This document shows positions 47,301-60,000 of a stretch of 64,000 nucleotides of DNA, one piece after another. The stretch spans positions 11,305,129 through 11,369,128 of the forward strand of contig JAEMBT020000007.1 of NCBI GenBank assembly GCA_018873245.2, given 5' to 3'. This stretch comes from Archegozetes longisetosus (taxonomy: Eukaryota > Arthropoda > Arachnida > Sarcoptiformes > Trhypochthoniidae). Within the stretch, counting starts at the first letter, position 1, and every line of letters begins with the position of its first letter. Under the pieces are notes generated by a model. It was not told the DNA's origin, made no database searches, and saw only the letters and a list, made by a program, of their open reading frames with translations. A program made the translations under genes and the position numbers.

Positions 47301-50300
47301 ATTATCACTTAAGTTAATTGAATTATAAACATATTTATAAATGATTTCTATAAGCTATAAATAGAAAGATAATAATTGTGAGCATTATTTTCCATTAACC
47401 CAGAGAAGTCTAGTTTAGCAAATATGAGCCCTTTATGTTTAGCTCTTGTGAAATAAATAAATAGATCTGGAATTGCTTTTAGCCATTAATTAGGATTCAA
47501 ATATATTTTATATCCGTTTTTACCCTTTAATTATCGATATTTATATATGAAGAGAGAGAGAGAGAGAGAGAGAAATATATAAATAATTTCGAAAGTCTAA
47601 AAACTTCTTCATTATATATTTCACGAGCACTTATGAAAGTTTATGATAAATTACTTTGTACTCTAACATAAGTAGGTTATTAGTAGCCCCTAATTATAAC
47701 TCTTTTGAACTATTATATCGATCAGAGACTACTTTTCTGAAAGCAAAATATTTCCAATGATAGGTTATGTATGTCTACTATAGATTGTAATTTTGAAATA
47801 CATGAATGGAAATCAAATTTTCTCCGGAGATATCTTTACGTATTATGACTTATTTAGATCTAGAAATAGTAGCCACGAGTATGTGTTCAAATTATGTGTC
47901 GTTACAATAACTATGATTTGCCACATATTTTTTGTAACAATACTTCAAATCATTGAATTTCACACATTTTTCTGAACTGCTTTTTTTGTGCGGACAAATC
48001 AAATACGTGTATAAAACAATTATTTAAATTTGGTTTTCATCACATTTAACACCTTATAAACAGTAATCACAGACGAATTGATAAATAATTTGATTCAAAT
48101 TTTTAGACTAGAAGTAAATTATACTCTTATAATAACGTTCTTATTCGCGAAATTAGTACTCAAATTATGGTATAATGTAATCACATTAAATTTGAGAACA
48201 ATTTATTCACTTTAAAATCGATTGTCGATAAGTTTTTTTGGTTAAAAAGTTGGCATATAGAACTTGATAATGACTTGCAAACTTATATAAACTGATTGCG
48301 TGATAGGGTTCTAATGAGATATTGAGTCAAATAATTACTATTATTGTGAACATTTGCATAACAACAACAAAACAGTATTTTCATGTGTCGTGCCATTCAT
48401 CCACTCACAAGTTAGTTATACTCATGTCGTTTATTCTAAAAATAGTTCGTTTGTTTGATTTACAATGAAAAAAAATATTAATAACTATTAATTTGATTTA
48501 CATATGAATCTTATCTAAAACGCGAACTCTTTGCTCTAAATTATATTCATATTGAAATTTCATTTTTCTAATAATTATTAAGCAAACTCTGGGAATCAAA
48601 ACTGATTTTTTCCTAAATTCGGTCATCAGAGAATTGCTTCTAATTTTGCAACTGTTAGTTTGACCACAACTGTAGTCATTCATAAGATATCAGTTTTCAT
48701 GATTACTCACATACTGAAAATCTATTAAGAGTTGTTTGACTCGTTTTAATTATTATAATTTTATGGATGAATTTTGCTCTCATTTTATTTTGATAGGTAT
48801 TCAAATAGAATTGAGACTAATTTGAATGGCACAATCTTTGTTGTTTCTGATTTGCTTCCATCATAATCTTGAGCTAAAGTTGTTTGAAAACTTTTCACTA
48901 CAGCTTAACCGTTTTGAGTCAATAGAACTTCATTAAAGATTTATTCATTTATTCAAATAAAAACTGTTTCTCAATTGAATGTTGCTTCACGTATTAAGAT
49001 ATGAATAGAAATATGAAATGCTTGTGTGAGACAAATCAATTGATTGCTTATTGATGTACAAAAATATATATTAGTCCTGACATGCTATGATGTTTTACTT
49101 GTTTCCTATGCATTATATATTGAAAGATGCCTAACTGTAAATATTTAATCATTATCAGTTTATCACTTGGTTGGAAAGCTATAATATTTGTATTATATTT
49201 ATTCAAAGGTATTTTCAATCAATACCAGAGATTTAGGCATAAATTTGAGTAAATTTCAATAGATTTTCATTCAATTAGCTTTGTATTAATCAAAATTGAG
49301 TAATAAATGTCTGAAATAATCAAACTTCAATCTACTCCAAAGTTTTGGACCATCAAGTGCTCAAGTTGCTGGTTACGGCACTGTTCAAATGCTTCATCGA
49401 AACTTTGAAAAATAAGTTCAAACTTTCAACAATTAGCAGCCGATAAATAATTTTTTCAATGATATTAAGCAAAATGTGTTACAAAACATTTTTTTATTTG
49501 AGCGACATCTATACAACGTCGGCGCAGTTTACAAATGATGTCAAGTTTTTAAGAACTTCGGTCAGATTTTAGTCTCAATCAAAGTCACAATAATCAAAAG
49601 GTTATGAAATTTCTAATTTCAGATGGCTCAACTGTTAAACACGAAAAAATTTAAACAGAAAGTTCAAGCTCAACACACTTTTCAATAGAAGTGAATGACT
49701 ACTCAATCAAGTGATTGATTTTGTAGATTAAAAAACTTAAGTCCGGTCTTTAGGAGATATGTATTAGATTTCAATAGTTTCAACTTATCAAAGTTTAGAC
49801 ACCGTTTTTTATGGTTGAAAAATCGAACAATAGTTTAACTCAACTTTAAGACGGTTTAAGATTCAACTTGATTGTATATAAAATGAGTAGAGTCTCTGCA
49901 GTTCTCAAAGAGCTTTCTATTATTAAAAATCTAAACTTATTATTAACTATGCTCTATATTTTGTCCTTAATACAATTTTGCAAGTCAAGATATGTTTTGT
50001 TGATTTGATGGAATTTGTAATTTTTGAAAATTTAATCATTCACTTGTAAAGTTTTAATTAAAACAAATGTTAGCCTGACATGAGCTCTTGTATGAGTTGT
50101 AGTGCAAGAATCGGCTGAACCAGTCATGGGCTTTGATTATTTTGTGTCCTTAATGTCAATCATAAAATTAATCCCATTTATATTCAAGTTTTTGAAATAA
50201 ATACTTCAGCAAATACCTCAAATGAATAGAACTTGAAGAGTCTGTAAAACTAAGGCTTTGACAACCATAGAAATAATCTGCAAACTTTTCTAGCAATCCA

Positions 50301-52659
50301 TCAAAATACTTTTGGATAGATGTCTTATTTTTCGTCTTAGGTATTCTTTATGTATTTACTATTTTGTGCCACCGAAGTGACCCGCAAACCAAGACTCAGG
50401 CAACTGAGTGATTCCAAGCATTAGTGTCAGCTTTGTTCAACATCTTTATGAGTGTTAATGGACGCAAAGTTAACGTAACCTTTCACTTGATTGTACTCTC
50501 TATGAGTGACATGCCATAAAGTCAATCTATTTCTACATTCTTTTTCTAAACAGAAATCCATTAAAAGTAATTGATTGCAATCTTTGTCCAAATTTGTTAC
50601 AAAGTTGTTTGTACTAATACCTCTGTCAATCAAATATCTATAATGCAAGAAATTAATGCTAAAAATCATTTGTAGTTATGAGGACTATTTTTATTGTGAA
50701 TCTACACAGCTTCTCATTTCAGACTCATCTCTACGATTTAACCTTGCCTGCACTGAACATTTGAACACCTAGATCGTCGTCTTTTCAATGCTATTCGATC
50801 CTAGTTATATTTATTTTTTCTTTTTACAAATTGAGCTGACCAGTTTGTTGCACTCTTTTTATGCCTAACTATGATCTGGAGTGCAAACTAGAGTGCTTTT
50901 CTAGATGGTTCAGAATTTAGAGTGCATTTTAGTTTTGTAATTTGTTGGTTCAAAATGTTGTTACTATAAAGTCGTAAATTAAAAAAAATGATGTATGTAT
51001 TGATTTTACATACAATAAAATATGCTGTTCTCGAGTTACCCATCAAAAATCACGCAATAGCATCAATTTTGAGAAACACACATAATCGGTTCATCTTTGA
51101 TTTTATCATCGTTATCTTTGCATAGATAATTTTTTTCTCATATAGAGCTTTATGGTAATGATTTCTTGTGGCTTCAGAACAAAAAGTTTCCATATTGAAA
51201 ACCGTATCTTCAGATTTTTGTGTAAAAAATAGTTTAAAATTGATCTGAGATATTGAATGCCACAATAGTCATATGTAAATCACGCAACTTATTCATCATA
51301 TCAAATCATATTAAGTTCAAGATTAAGATGTAATCAGTATTGAATGCATCCGTGGTTTTTCTTGAACTGAAATAGCATTAAATTTTAGATCATGTAATAG
51401 GTTTGATCGAAGCATCTGCCACCTACCTGGCGAACTAAAGGATACTTTGATCCAAATAACCCTTTAGTCTGAGCGAGTAGGACAGATCGAATTCATATCT
51501 GTCATAGCCATCACTAAAGTGAACAATGAATGCAATTGAGCCAATATTGTCAGTATATGATGTTTATGATTCAATAGATAGGAAATAATACTAACAAATG
51601 TTTTAATATTTGAATACATTTGCATCTTATGAAACAAAGCTTTTGGGACTAAAGTGGTTTATGTGTCAAATATAATAACTAAATTCTATTAAAATAAAGA
51701 TTAACAGAAGTAATACAAACACTAAATGATATGAAAAGAGCAATAATGCAGACAATTAGTAATACGATAAACTTTTGAAACCACGTTAAAATAATGTTCA
51801 TTCAATAGTTTGGCATCTGTTGGCTTTTGGTATTATATCTACAATTACTAAATATTCGGTAAATTATATAAACTATAAATGAAAACAAATTACTGAATCT
51901 ATTTTATTTATGATTATTTACATGGTTCAAAATTGAACGTATAGTAACAAAATATATCAAATATAGTAGTTATTAACAAATTTGAATAACTATTCAATAG
52001 ATTAAATCTAATTTCAGCCTTCTACTATTCCACAGCAAATTGGCAAAAATTCAACTTAAACTCTTATGAAATCATTCCAAACACTTTTGATAGATAGGGA
52101 ATCAAATATTTTGGCATTCAACAAAATTGATTTATGCAACTTTACGAACTTCCAAACCATACTCCAGTTTTGTCTTATAAACACATACTTTTGTAGTATG
52201 AGTTCGAATTGAAAAATTAAGATCAAAAAATTAGAGTCTGAATATCTAATAGATTGATCTCGAATAAAAACTATTCGATGGCAGACATAACTGAATTACT
52301 TTCAATAATCATTTATTATCGGTTATATTCTTCCAAAGACTTAATCAAATAAATTAAGCCTCAAGTATTGGTCGCATAAATCAAAGTTCAACTGCGTTGC
52401 AATTATGGGAAATAAAATCTTTCCCTTCAGTACTAAGAATGCAATTTTATAGTTGCGGCTGAAAGTACTTATGACAAATCAACTAAATTTCATTTGCGAA
52501 AGGTTCTTAAGAGAGGAAAGAGTTGAAGAACTATAGATCTAAAGAGATTTCTGATTTGACGATGAATTGTGTTTTAGTTGATGTGAGCGTTCAAACTAAT
52601 ACAAATGCAATGATTATATTGAAAAATAATAATCTTAGTGGTTAAGTTATATAAGCTGG
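44314..52659. other. Long gene-free stretch between paralogues
   Basis: 44,320-44,700 is less AT-rich and may hold promoter-distal regulatory sequence. An (AG)n run lies at 47,551-47,573. The open frames (for example 45,091-45,294 minus, 50,427-50,669 minus, 51,050-51,265 minus) show no recognisable domain. The one at 50,427 has fairly protein-like composition and might be an unrecognised relic. Confidence 0.35.
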
Positions 52660-55600
52660 TCAGTATCGACCGTTGGCACGAATTTTTCTGCCCAAATCAC
52701 CAAAATATCCCTTATCGAAGAGTGCAGTCAGTCCTCGATCCGTTTCATTATTATAATCATTGCCATAATCTTCGTTTTTGCCCTGTTGTCCGCCATAGGA
52801 ATTTCCTGACTTTCCTCCTTGTGATTCAGGCTCTATTGTGATCGGAGTGGCTTTATTCAAAATATCTTTATTCTTAAGTACATCTAATACTACGTCAACG
52901 AGTTTTTCATCAATATAAGCTTGCGCTTTCTTTCCAACTTTATAACCTCCGCCACCGCCACCGCCACCGCCACCGCCGCCGCCATAACCATCCTTATCGT
53001 CATCCCATGTCACACTATTACTGCTGCCATAGCCGTCACCGCCACCGCCACTTTTGGCACTCTCTTTATGTTTTTGTGCAGCAATAAGAGCCTCTTGGAC
53101 CAGTTCATGGATTTTGGATAATGAAATGCCACCAATACTTCCTCCATAAGAAAGTTTCTCTCCACCGCCTCCTGAGCCACCATCATCATAACCACCACTA
53201 CCGCCTCCTCCCCCATAACCTCCTCCGCCATCTCCGCCTCCATAACCATCGCCTCCTCCTTCACCTCCTGCATAACTACCGCCACCATCAGCCCCGCCAT
53301 AACCTATAGCACCTTCTCCGCCACTTCCATAACTATCTCCACCTCCGGAACCATAAGATCCACTTCCTCCACTACCTCCATAGCCACCATCACCTCCTCC
53401 GGATCCATAGCCTTCACCGCCTCCTCCTCCGGAGCCATAGCCACCGCCGCCACCTCCGGATCCGTAACCTTCACCGCCTCCTCCTCCGGAGCCATAGGCA
53501 CTGCCGCCACCTCCGGATCCGTAACCTTCACCGCCTCCTCCTCCGGAGCCATAGGCACCGCCGCCACCTCCGGAGCCATAACCTTCACCGCCTCCTCCTC
53601 CGGAACCATGACCACCGCCGCCACCTCCGGAGCCATAACCTTCACCGCCTCCTCCTCCGGAACCATGACCACTGCCGCCACCTCCAGAGCCATAGCCTTC
53701 ACCACCTCCTCCGGAGCCGTAGCCTCCACTGCCGCCGCCTCCGCCTCCGGAGCCGTAACCTCCACCGCCACCTCCAGAACCGTAGCCTCCACCGCCGCCA
53801 CCTCCGGAACCATGGCCTCCACCGCCACCTCCGGAACCATAGCCTCCACCGCCACCTCCGGAGCCGTAGCCTCCGCCGCCACCTCCGGAGCCATAGCCTC
53901 CACCGCCTCCTCCTCCTCCGGAGCCATAACCACCTGAACCTCCGCCGCCACCATATCCTCCTTTTCCTTTACCACCTGCTGAGTAAACATCAAGATTGTC
54001 AATTAATTTAATCAAATTATTACTAAAGTTATTCATTTTTGCCTAATCTGTTGATTGAGTAAGATTTTAACATAGAGTTCATTTCATGTGAAAATTTCTA
54101 CCAATAGTTCAAGTCATTCAAATTTTGACTTCAGCTATTAAGAGGTGGAAACGAACACAATTTGATTATTCAGATGGGGATGTTAAAAATCAAACAGTAT
54201 TTTTCAGACCTTGAAGTTATTGGTTTAATTTTTTATAGCACATCCTGATATCAGAACTTAAATATAATTACGAAGAGCTTGTCAATAAGTGTATTGAAAA
54301 CAAAATGTTGTCCAATTAGAATATACAGTAATGTGTGTCAATTTGTACTATGAGAAAACTAAAAACCAATTCAAAACTCTGAATACTAATAAAACAAATC
54401 ATAAATTTGATATTCAAATAAGAGTTCGATAACTTTTAAATAATAAGCTATAACCGGAATCGACTGTAAGCACACTGATTCTCGTGGGATCAGAGCCAGA
54501 AAACATAATTTAATAAATAATAACTAAAAAGTATATTTTTGTGTCAAAAGCGAACAAAAAAATTCATACAAGATCTGCATTTAAAATCTCTGGGAATATG
54601 ACTTTAATCCTAAATGAGATTTTTCTTATGAATTTAGCAAATTATAGTATTAAAAGGCTGAGAACATTAAAAACATTTATCATAAACTTGAATGAAAATA
54701 TAAAATGAGAAGAATCTTTAAGATAAATATTATAATCCAAATGGTTTCGTGATTACAATTAAATGCAGTTATTATAGCGTGTTATGCGAGTTTAAATTAC
54801 GGAAAGATATTTTTAGCTCTAGACTTAATATCACATTTATATTTAAATAATTATCATAATTTATAATAAGCTTATTAACAATAATTAAATACAGTTGTAA
54901 TATCTAAAAATAAGTGCTAACCTTTCTTTCTGCGTCCTTTTCCTCGTCCTTTCTTTTTAGGTTTAGTGGTTGCAATTGCTTTATACAAAAGCATTGACAG
55001 CGTCTGGTCGTCAACGTATTTTCTGACTTCTCGTTCAACTGATTTGTCTCCGAGTCCTGGCATCACTGAACTGTAACCCATTCCTCCGCCGCCTCCTCTA
55101 TATCCTCCTCTCATACGCACTTTACAACATGGTACTTTCATCCTTCCTCCAAATTTACTTCCGAGACCTAATGAGGATCCCATACTGAGCAGACCAGACG
55201 AAGAGGTCATCATTGTTGTTAAGGAATCTCCCGAAGACGTCCCCCCAAGAGACGACAATTTAGATTTAATACTATTCATCATTCCTGAGGATGATAAACT
55301 GATTGATGGCATTGAAACGCTTGAAGACATCTGAAGTGGTGGCTCCTTAGGTTTAACTGATTTGGCATTCCTTTTAATAGGCGAAGAACGCACTAACTCG
55401 CCCCTAATCGTTTGGATAAACACAATTAATTCGTACTTAATAAAGAAAACTGCTTTTTGAGACAAGCTCCTGTTCAAGTGATTAATTCTTACTTTTTACA
55501 TTTTTCTATATCAGTTTATCTCTAATCTAAATAAAGTTATTAACCAATATTTCATTTGAAGCTACTTTTTTCTAACCTACAAACCATTTTTAATAGATTG

Positions 55601-56764
55601 AAAAAGCACGACTCGGTGTTTTGACTTTAGAAAAATATATCGATATAAATGATGTATTTACTGACATAGGGCGTTTCTTTGTTGTTACAACATATCTTTT
55701 TAGGACAACATTTTTCACTTTGAAGTTAGTTTTGTTCTGCTTCAACTAATAGAATTTGAAATACCTAAACATTTATCTCAAACAGAAACGTCTTTTCAGT
55801 CAATATTCCAAACCAAATGCTACCTAATCGTGAGAATCGATATGAATGAATGGAAAATTACTGAAATTAATTTTTTGTCCCTAATCAAACACTTACAAGT
55901 CTATGATTAAACCTATATATAATTGACAATAGAATTGAATGAAAATGTACACAAACTAGAAAAATACAAATACCTTAAAAAATGTTTGTGCACTATTTTA
56001 GTTACACTTTTCTCAAAGCCTATTCAAACACGAAACATTATCAAATCAGAATAAGAGAGGAGAATAAAATTAGAAAACAAACTTTCAGTGAGAAAGATCT
56101 AAAGTCATTTTGTCAATGCAAACAAGTTCTTCAGAAAACTGATTTTCTCGACACTTATCCACACTTAACATTTTTCCCATATAATTGAGATTAAGTTGAG
56201 AAGTAATTCTATACTAATTAAGATTAACTCAACACTATTTTTAGCCAGAATAACAATCACAAAGTTTAAGATAATGACAATCATGTTATTTATTTAATAC
56301 TTTCGGCACTGCGTTAAACTTGTTAACAATTTAAAGAGGAAATGGAGATCAGGTTAGAAATCTTGACTTAATTTAATTAAACATAAGATTATCACTAAGA
56401 GTAATTATTCATTTAACAGACTGTTAATGGTAAGCTTGAAACTTAACGATTTTCAAAAGTTGAGGACTCTAACGCCTAATATGTCCTATAGATTCTTCTA
56501 AGACAAAAATCTAAGAACTTTCAGACGTAAAAAGTCGAGAACACAAAAAACTTACTTTGAATAAGTTGGTGATTGAGTAAATGGCATTTTTGCAGGCTTT
56601 TTGGACTTGATAACATACAGTAAATCACCAATTTTTTTAAGTTTGTTATTAATTCTTTTATCTCCATTGACTGACTTCGAACAATCACTAATTAAAACAA
56701 AATTGAGCAAAACAATGGCAACTATCACTATAGATGATAGATTTCTATAAAAGTTTTGTGCCAT
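52660..56764 (-). CDS. Large secreted Gly/Ser/Tyr-rich protein with family leader (about 669 aa, 3 exons)
   Basis: Model: exon 1 56,556-56,764, exon 2 54,922-55,403, exon 3 52,660-53,978; phases 2 and 1 match at both junctions. Exon 1 (MAQNFYRNLSSIVIVAIV, then NFVLISDCSKSVNG, DKRINNKLKKIGDLL) is the family leader; an earlier in-frame ATG at 56,827 is not preferred because the paralogues start at the hydrophobic leader. Exon 2 is Ser/Met/Gly-rich, has a CCKVRMRGGYRGGGGGMG stretch, a helix KYVDDQTLSMLLYKAI near residue 200, and a very basic end. Exon 3 has about 30 GYGSGGGGG-type units, a helix near 520-545 (KIHELVQEALIAAQKHKE), a second YIDEKLVDVVLDVL helix near 585, and an ANGRY C-terminus. 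If exon 2 is not spliced at GGTTAG it ends at TAG 54,917 as a separate basic protein. Matrix or silk-like role is inferred. Confidence 0.65.
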
Positions 56765-57020
56765 TTCTTCGGTAAGTTGTAAACAGTTTGTCGCAAAATG
56801 TTTTCCAACTGAAAAAAGTTCAAACAATTAAACAAAACAAACGAAAACACCAAAGGGTCCCAAAAGAAAGTAACAAAATTTGAATTCACACACTTATGAA
56901 CAAATACATTGAAAAAGACGAGCAATAATTTGTGATAAATCGGTGAAAAAGTAATCGTTAAGTGATTGCTGGTTGCATTTTCTTATTCATATTTAATTAC
57001 CATATTGACCAACTGACAGC

Positions 57021-57050
57021 TTTTATATGCCGGCTCTATTGCACTCACTC
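57021..57050 (-). promoter_or_regulatory. TATA box with upstream GAGTGAG motif, 52.7-56.8 kb gene
   Basis: TATAAAA at 57,021-57,027 on the minus strand lies about 257 bp before the preferred ATG. GAGTGAGTGC lies 14 bp further upstream (57,041-57,050). Confidence 0.5.
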
Positions 57051-60000
57051 TCAACTATATGCCTCCTCTGCCGAGTTCTTCGGACCTCCTCCATAGAGCT
57101 CATCCCATTTTATTAAAGTAGTTAAAGGAAGACCTGATCCCTATTTTTTAAATACTCGGCGACTCACTTTTCAAACTTATAAATATATGTAAGCGTATTT
57201 AGTTCTGACCTAATATACAAGCTCAACAAAAAGTGGTGGCATTGTATACAACATTTTTATGAAACACTTTTTTATTGTCTAATACATCACTTTTTTTTAT
57301 CCCATCCGTGAAAGGCGTAAATAAAGCCCAAGTGTATAATCTTTAGATTTTTCTCGTTATTCTTTATTTGCTCGAAACAAATAGTATCTGAAGCAGTAAT
57401 CAAGTATTTGCATCATCTCCATCATTCTTATGTATCTTCAAATTACCCTAACGTGACTTAAGCTCATATGCGTGTTGAGAGTCATCGCACTTATAAAATT
57501 AACAACAATCATAACAATCCTTTTTTAGTGGGTTTTCTGTTCAGATTGGGAATAGAATATCGGATAAAGAGTCAAGTTTTAAGAGACATCAATCACCGGC
57601 ACAGATATTCTATACTAATAAACACTTGACCGCCACTCGAATGCCTACTAACAATTTGAGAGTTGATGAACTCGTCTCACAATGGATAGGAGGATGGCTT
57701 TACTTTTTTTCTATGATTCCTCTTTCTATCAATTTGAAACTTAGGTGGCCTTCAATTAGGAATAATCAGACATTTATACGAGTGATTCAATGGTTAAAAA
57801 GGGATAATTGAGCGAGTGTCATACAAAGTTTTGTGGTGAATCCTATTTTTAAAATGACACATTCAAATGAAGCCTTTTCTTCAAATAATTATTAATTTGG
57901 AGTTTTTCCTTTACTGCTTTTCAATCATCGAAAACTTAATGATAAATCGGAATATTGAATAATGCTTTTGTGTCTCGTTTTTTCCATTAACAAAATTGAA
58001 TCTTCAGAAAGGAAATGAAATTAGATTTGTTTTTAAAAATAGCCACAATAATTGGGATGTAGTTAACGGTTAAGATAATCTTTTCTCTTACATCGATAGA
58101 AAGCTTTAGGGCAGAGGCAGTTATGGTGCAAAAGTTGAAATGAGAGTCTGTACTGTGTCGACTCAAAAAGACAATTTACTCAACTGTTCCCATCGATTAA
58201 ATACAAATATAAATAAATACATAATAATTTGTGAATAATTCATAATAAAGAATAAGTTTATTTTGGTCAAATAAATAAATAAGTGCTAACAATATTAATA
58301 CTCTTCTCCTATTTGTAATCATTTCTGATTATTTTTTGTGCAAAAGATATTCTTTTTTAAAAATCAGTGAAGAGCATGGAATTCAATGATTATTGCTATT
58401 AAAAGAAAAAAGTTTGCAAAACTTGATTTGACGGCACTTTACAAAAGCAATTTTAGAAAAAGAAACGCTCGTTATAGTTATATTCTGTACTCCTTTCATT
58501 GTGATAGTATTGAAGTTCATCGTAACACAAAAAGAAGATGAGTCCAAATTTAGTCGTTGATTATATGCATAATTTATATAGACTTGTATATACTATATAA
58601 TTGCTCATTTATGCCAAGTGTATGTACACTATAAGCACCTATTAAACTAGCATTGAATATTTTCAAAAGTTTTTCTAAATGTTTTTGACCTAATAAGAAA
58701 AGTGAGAACAGAGAGGAAAGGCTACATAATCAAATTTAATGAATTCATCTCTACCTATAAATTATAATTGTATTTGTTCATTCACAGTTTGTTCACCTGC
58801 AAAGCTAATATGCAGTCATAAGTTAATATATTTGTAAATTTTAGCTATGAGATGCTATTGTGGGCATACTTGTACTCACTCTTTATTTTATGTGTACTTA
58901 TAATCCAATTAGTTATGTCACGTTTCTCCAGACAAAATCATAATCTTTCGCATCTCCTCTCATACTCTATGGAGATGAGACGGTATTGAAGCTTAAATTT
59001 CCAAAAATATGCCTTTAATTTAACCTCTAAATGCAAGCTTTTAGGTTTAACTTGTTTTTTCTCATTACAACCCAATTTTTCTTATCTGAGCGTATCGTGA
59101 TATAAGAAACAAAAAATCTATTAATGACGTGATTTACTCATTATCTTTTTAACTGTTTTGTAACTGTTATTTTTGTTTCAATCTTGTTTCGATTCACGAA
59201 TGCTGGCTTATCACGAGTTGAATAAATAATTGATCTTATTTCTAGAATTTTGTAATAACCTTTTAGCTATAAATACAATGGCGAGTTATTTAACATTCAA
59301 TTTTCTTATTCCATGTCATTTGCCTTTTATTGATTATTGAAGCAAAATTTGCTCATATTTAAAAAAAACTCTACTCATTAATCAAATGATTAACCTCGTC
59401 GAATAATAGTTTACATAATTTTGTGCCAAAATACCACTCATTTGCATATGGGTTGAGTGGTTTTACCATTGAATAAAACAAATCGATTCATTCATCCAAT
59501 CAGTTTAGTAAACTCACATTTTTTTATTCAAAGACATTAAGCATACAATGAATCCTATAAGAAAATATTTGGTGTAATCAAATGAGTCTATTGTACAGTT
59601 TGATTAAGAAGAATGGATAAGACCTTAATTATAAGATACAATGATCTCAACATAACATGTTAGGACCGGCCAATGAATCTTGAAATAGGCAGTAAACCTG
59701 TGATAATGACATTTTAACCAACATTAATTGGCTACAATGACTTCATTTTAAATGTTTTAGTTTCAGATTCTTTTAGTCATTAAACTGCAATTAAATGTAT
59801 TTATTTTTAAACATATCTTCCACGTCAATACTATAATGAAATGATTGAAACACTTTGTAAGTCACTAAAAGTCTTATTTATTAGATCTAAACCCTTTTTT
59901 GTTATTTGAATGAAGTGTTTTAGAAATTATTTTGATTAAAAGGAAATCACAATCAATAGGGAAATGATTTTACTGAATCAAAATTATGAAAAGAGACGAG

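Noticed and set aside
50427-50669. 80-codon minus-strand frame with protein-like composition
   Set aside because: No family was recognised, there is no splice or promoter context, and it closes in neighbouring sequence; it is mentioned only within the intergenic entry.
53608-53937. Thr/Ala/Ser-rich frame on the plus strand
   Set aside because: It is the antisense reading of the same Gly-rich repeat, with no splice or promoter support.
53304-54002. Long Val/Ala/Glu/Met-rich reading on the minus strand
   Set aside because: It is the shifted-frame reading of the GYGSGGGGG repeat exon; the Gly-rich frame has the stop, splice and family context.
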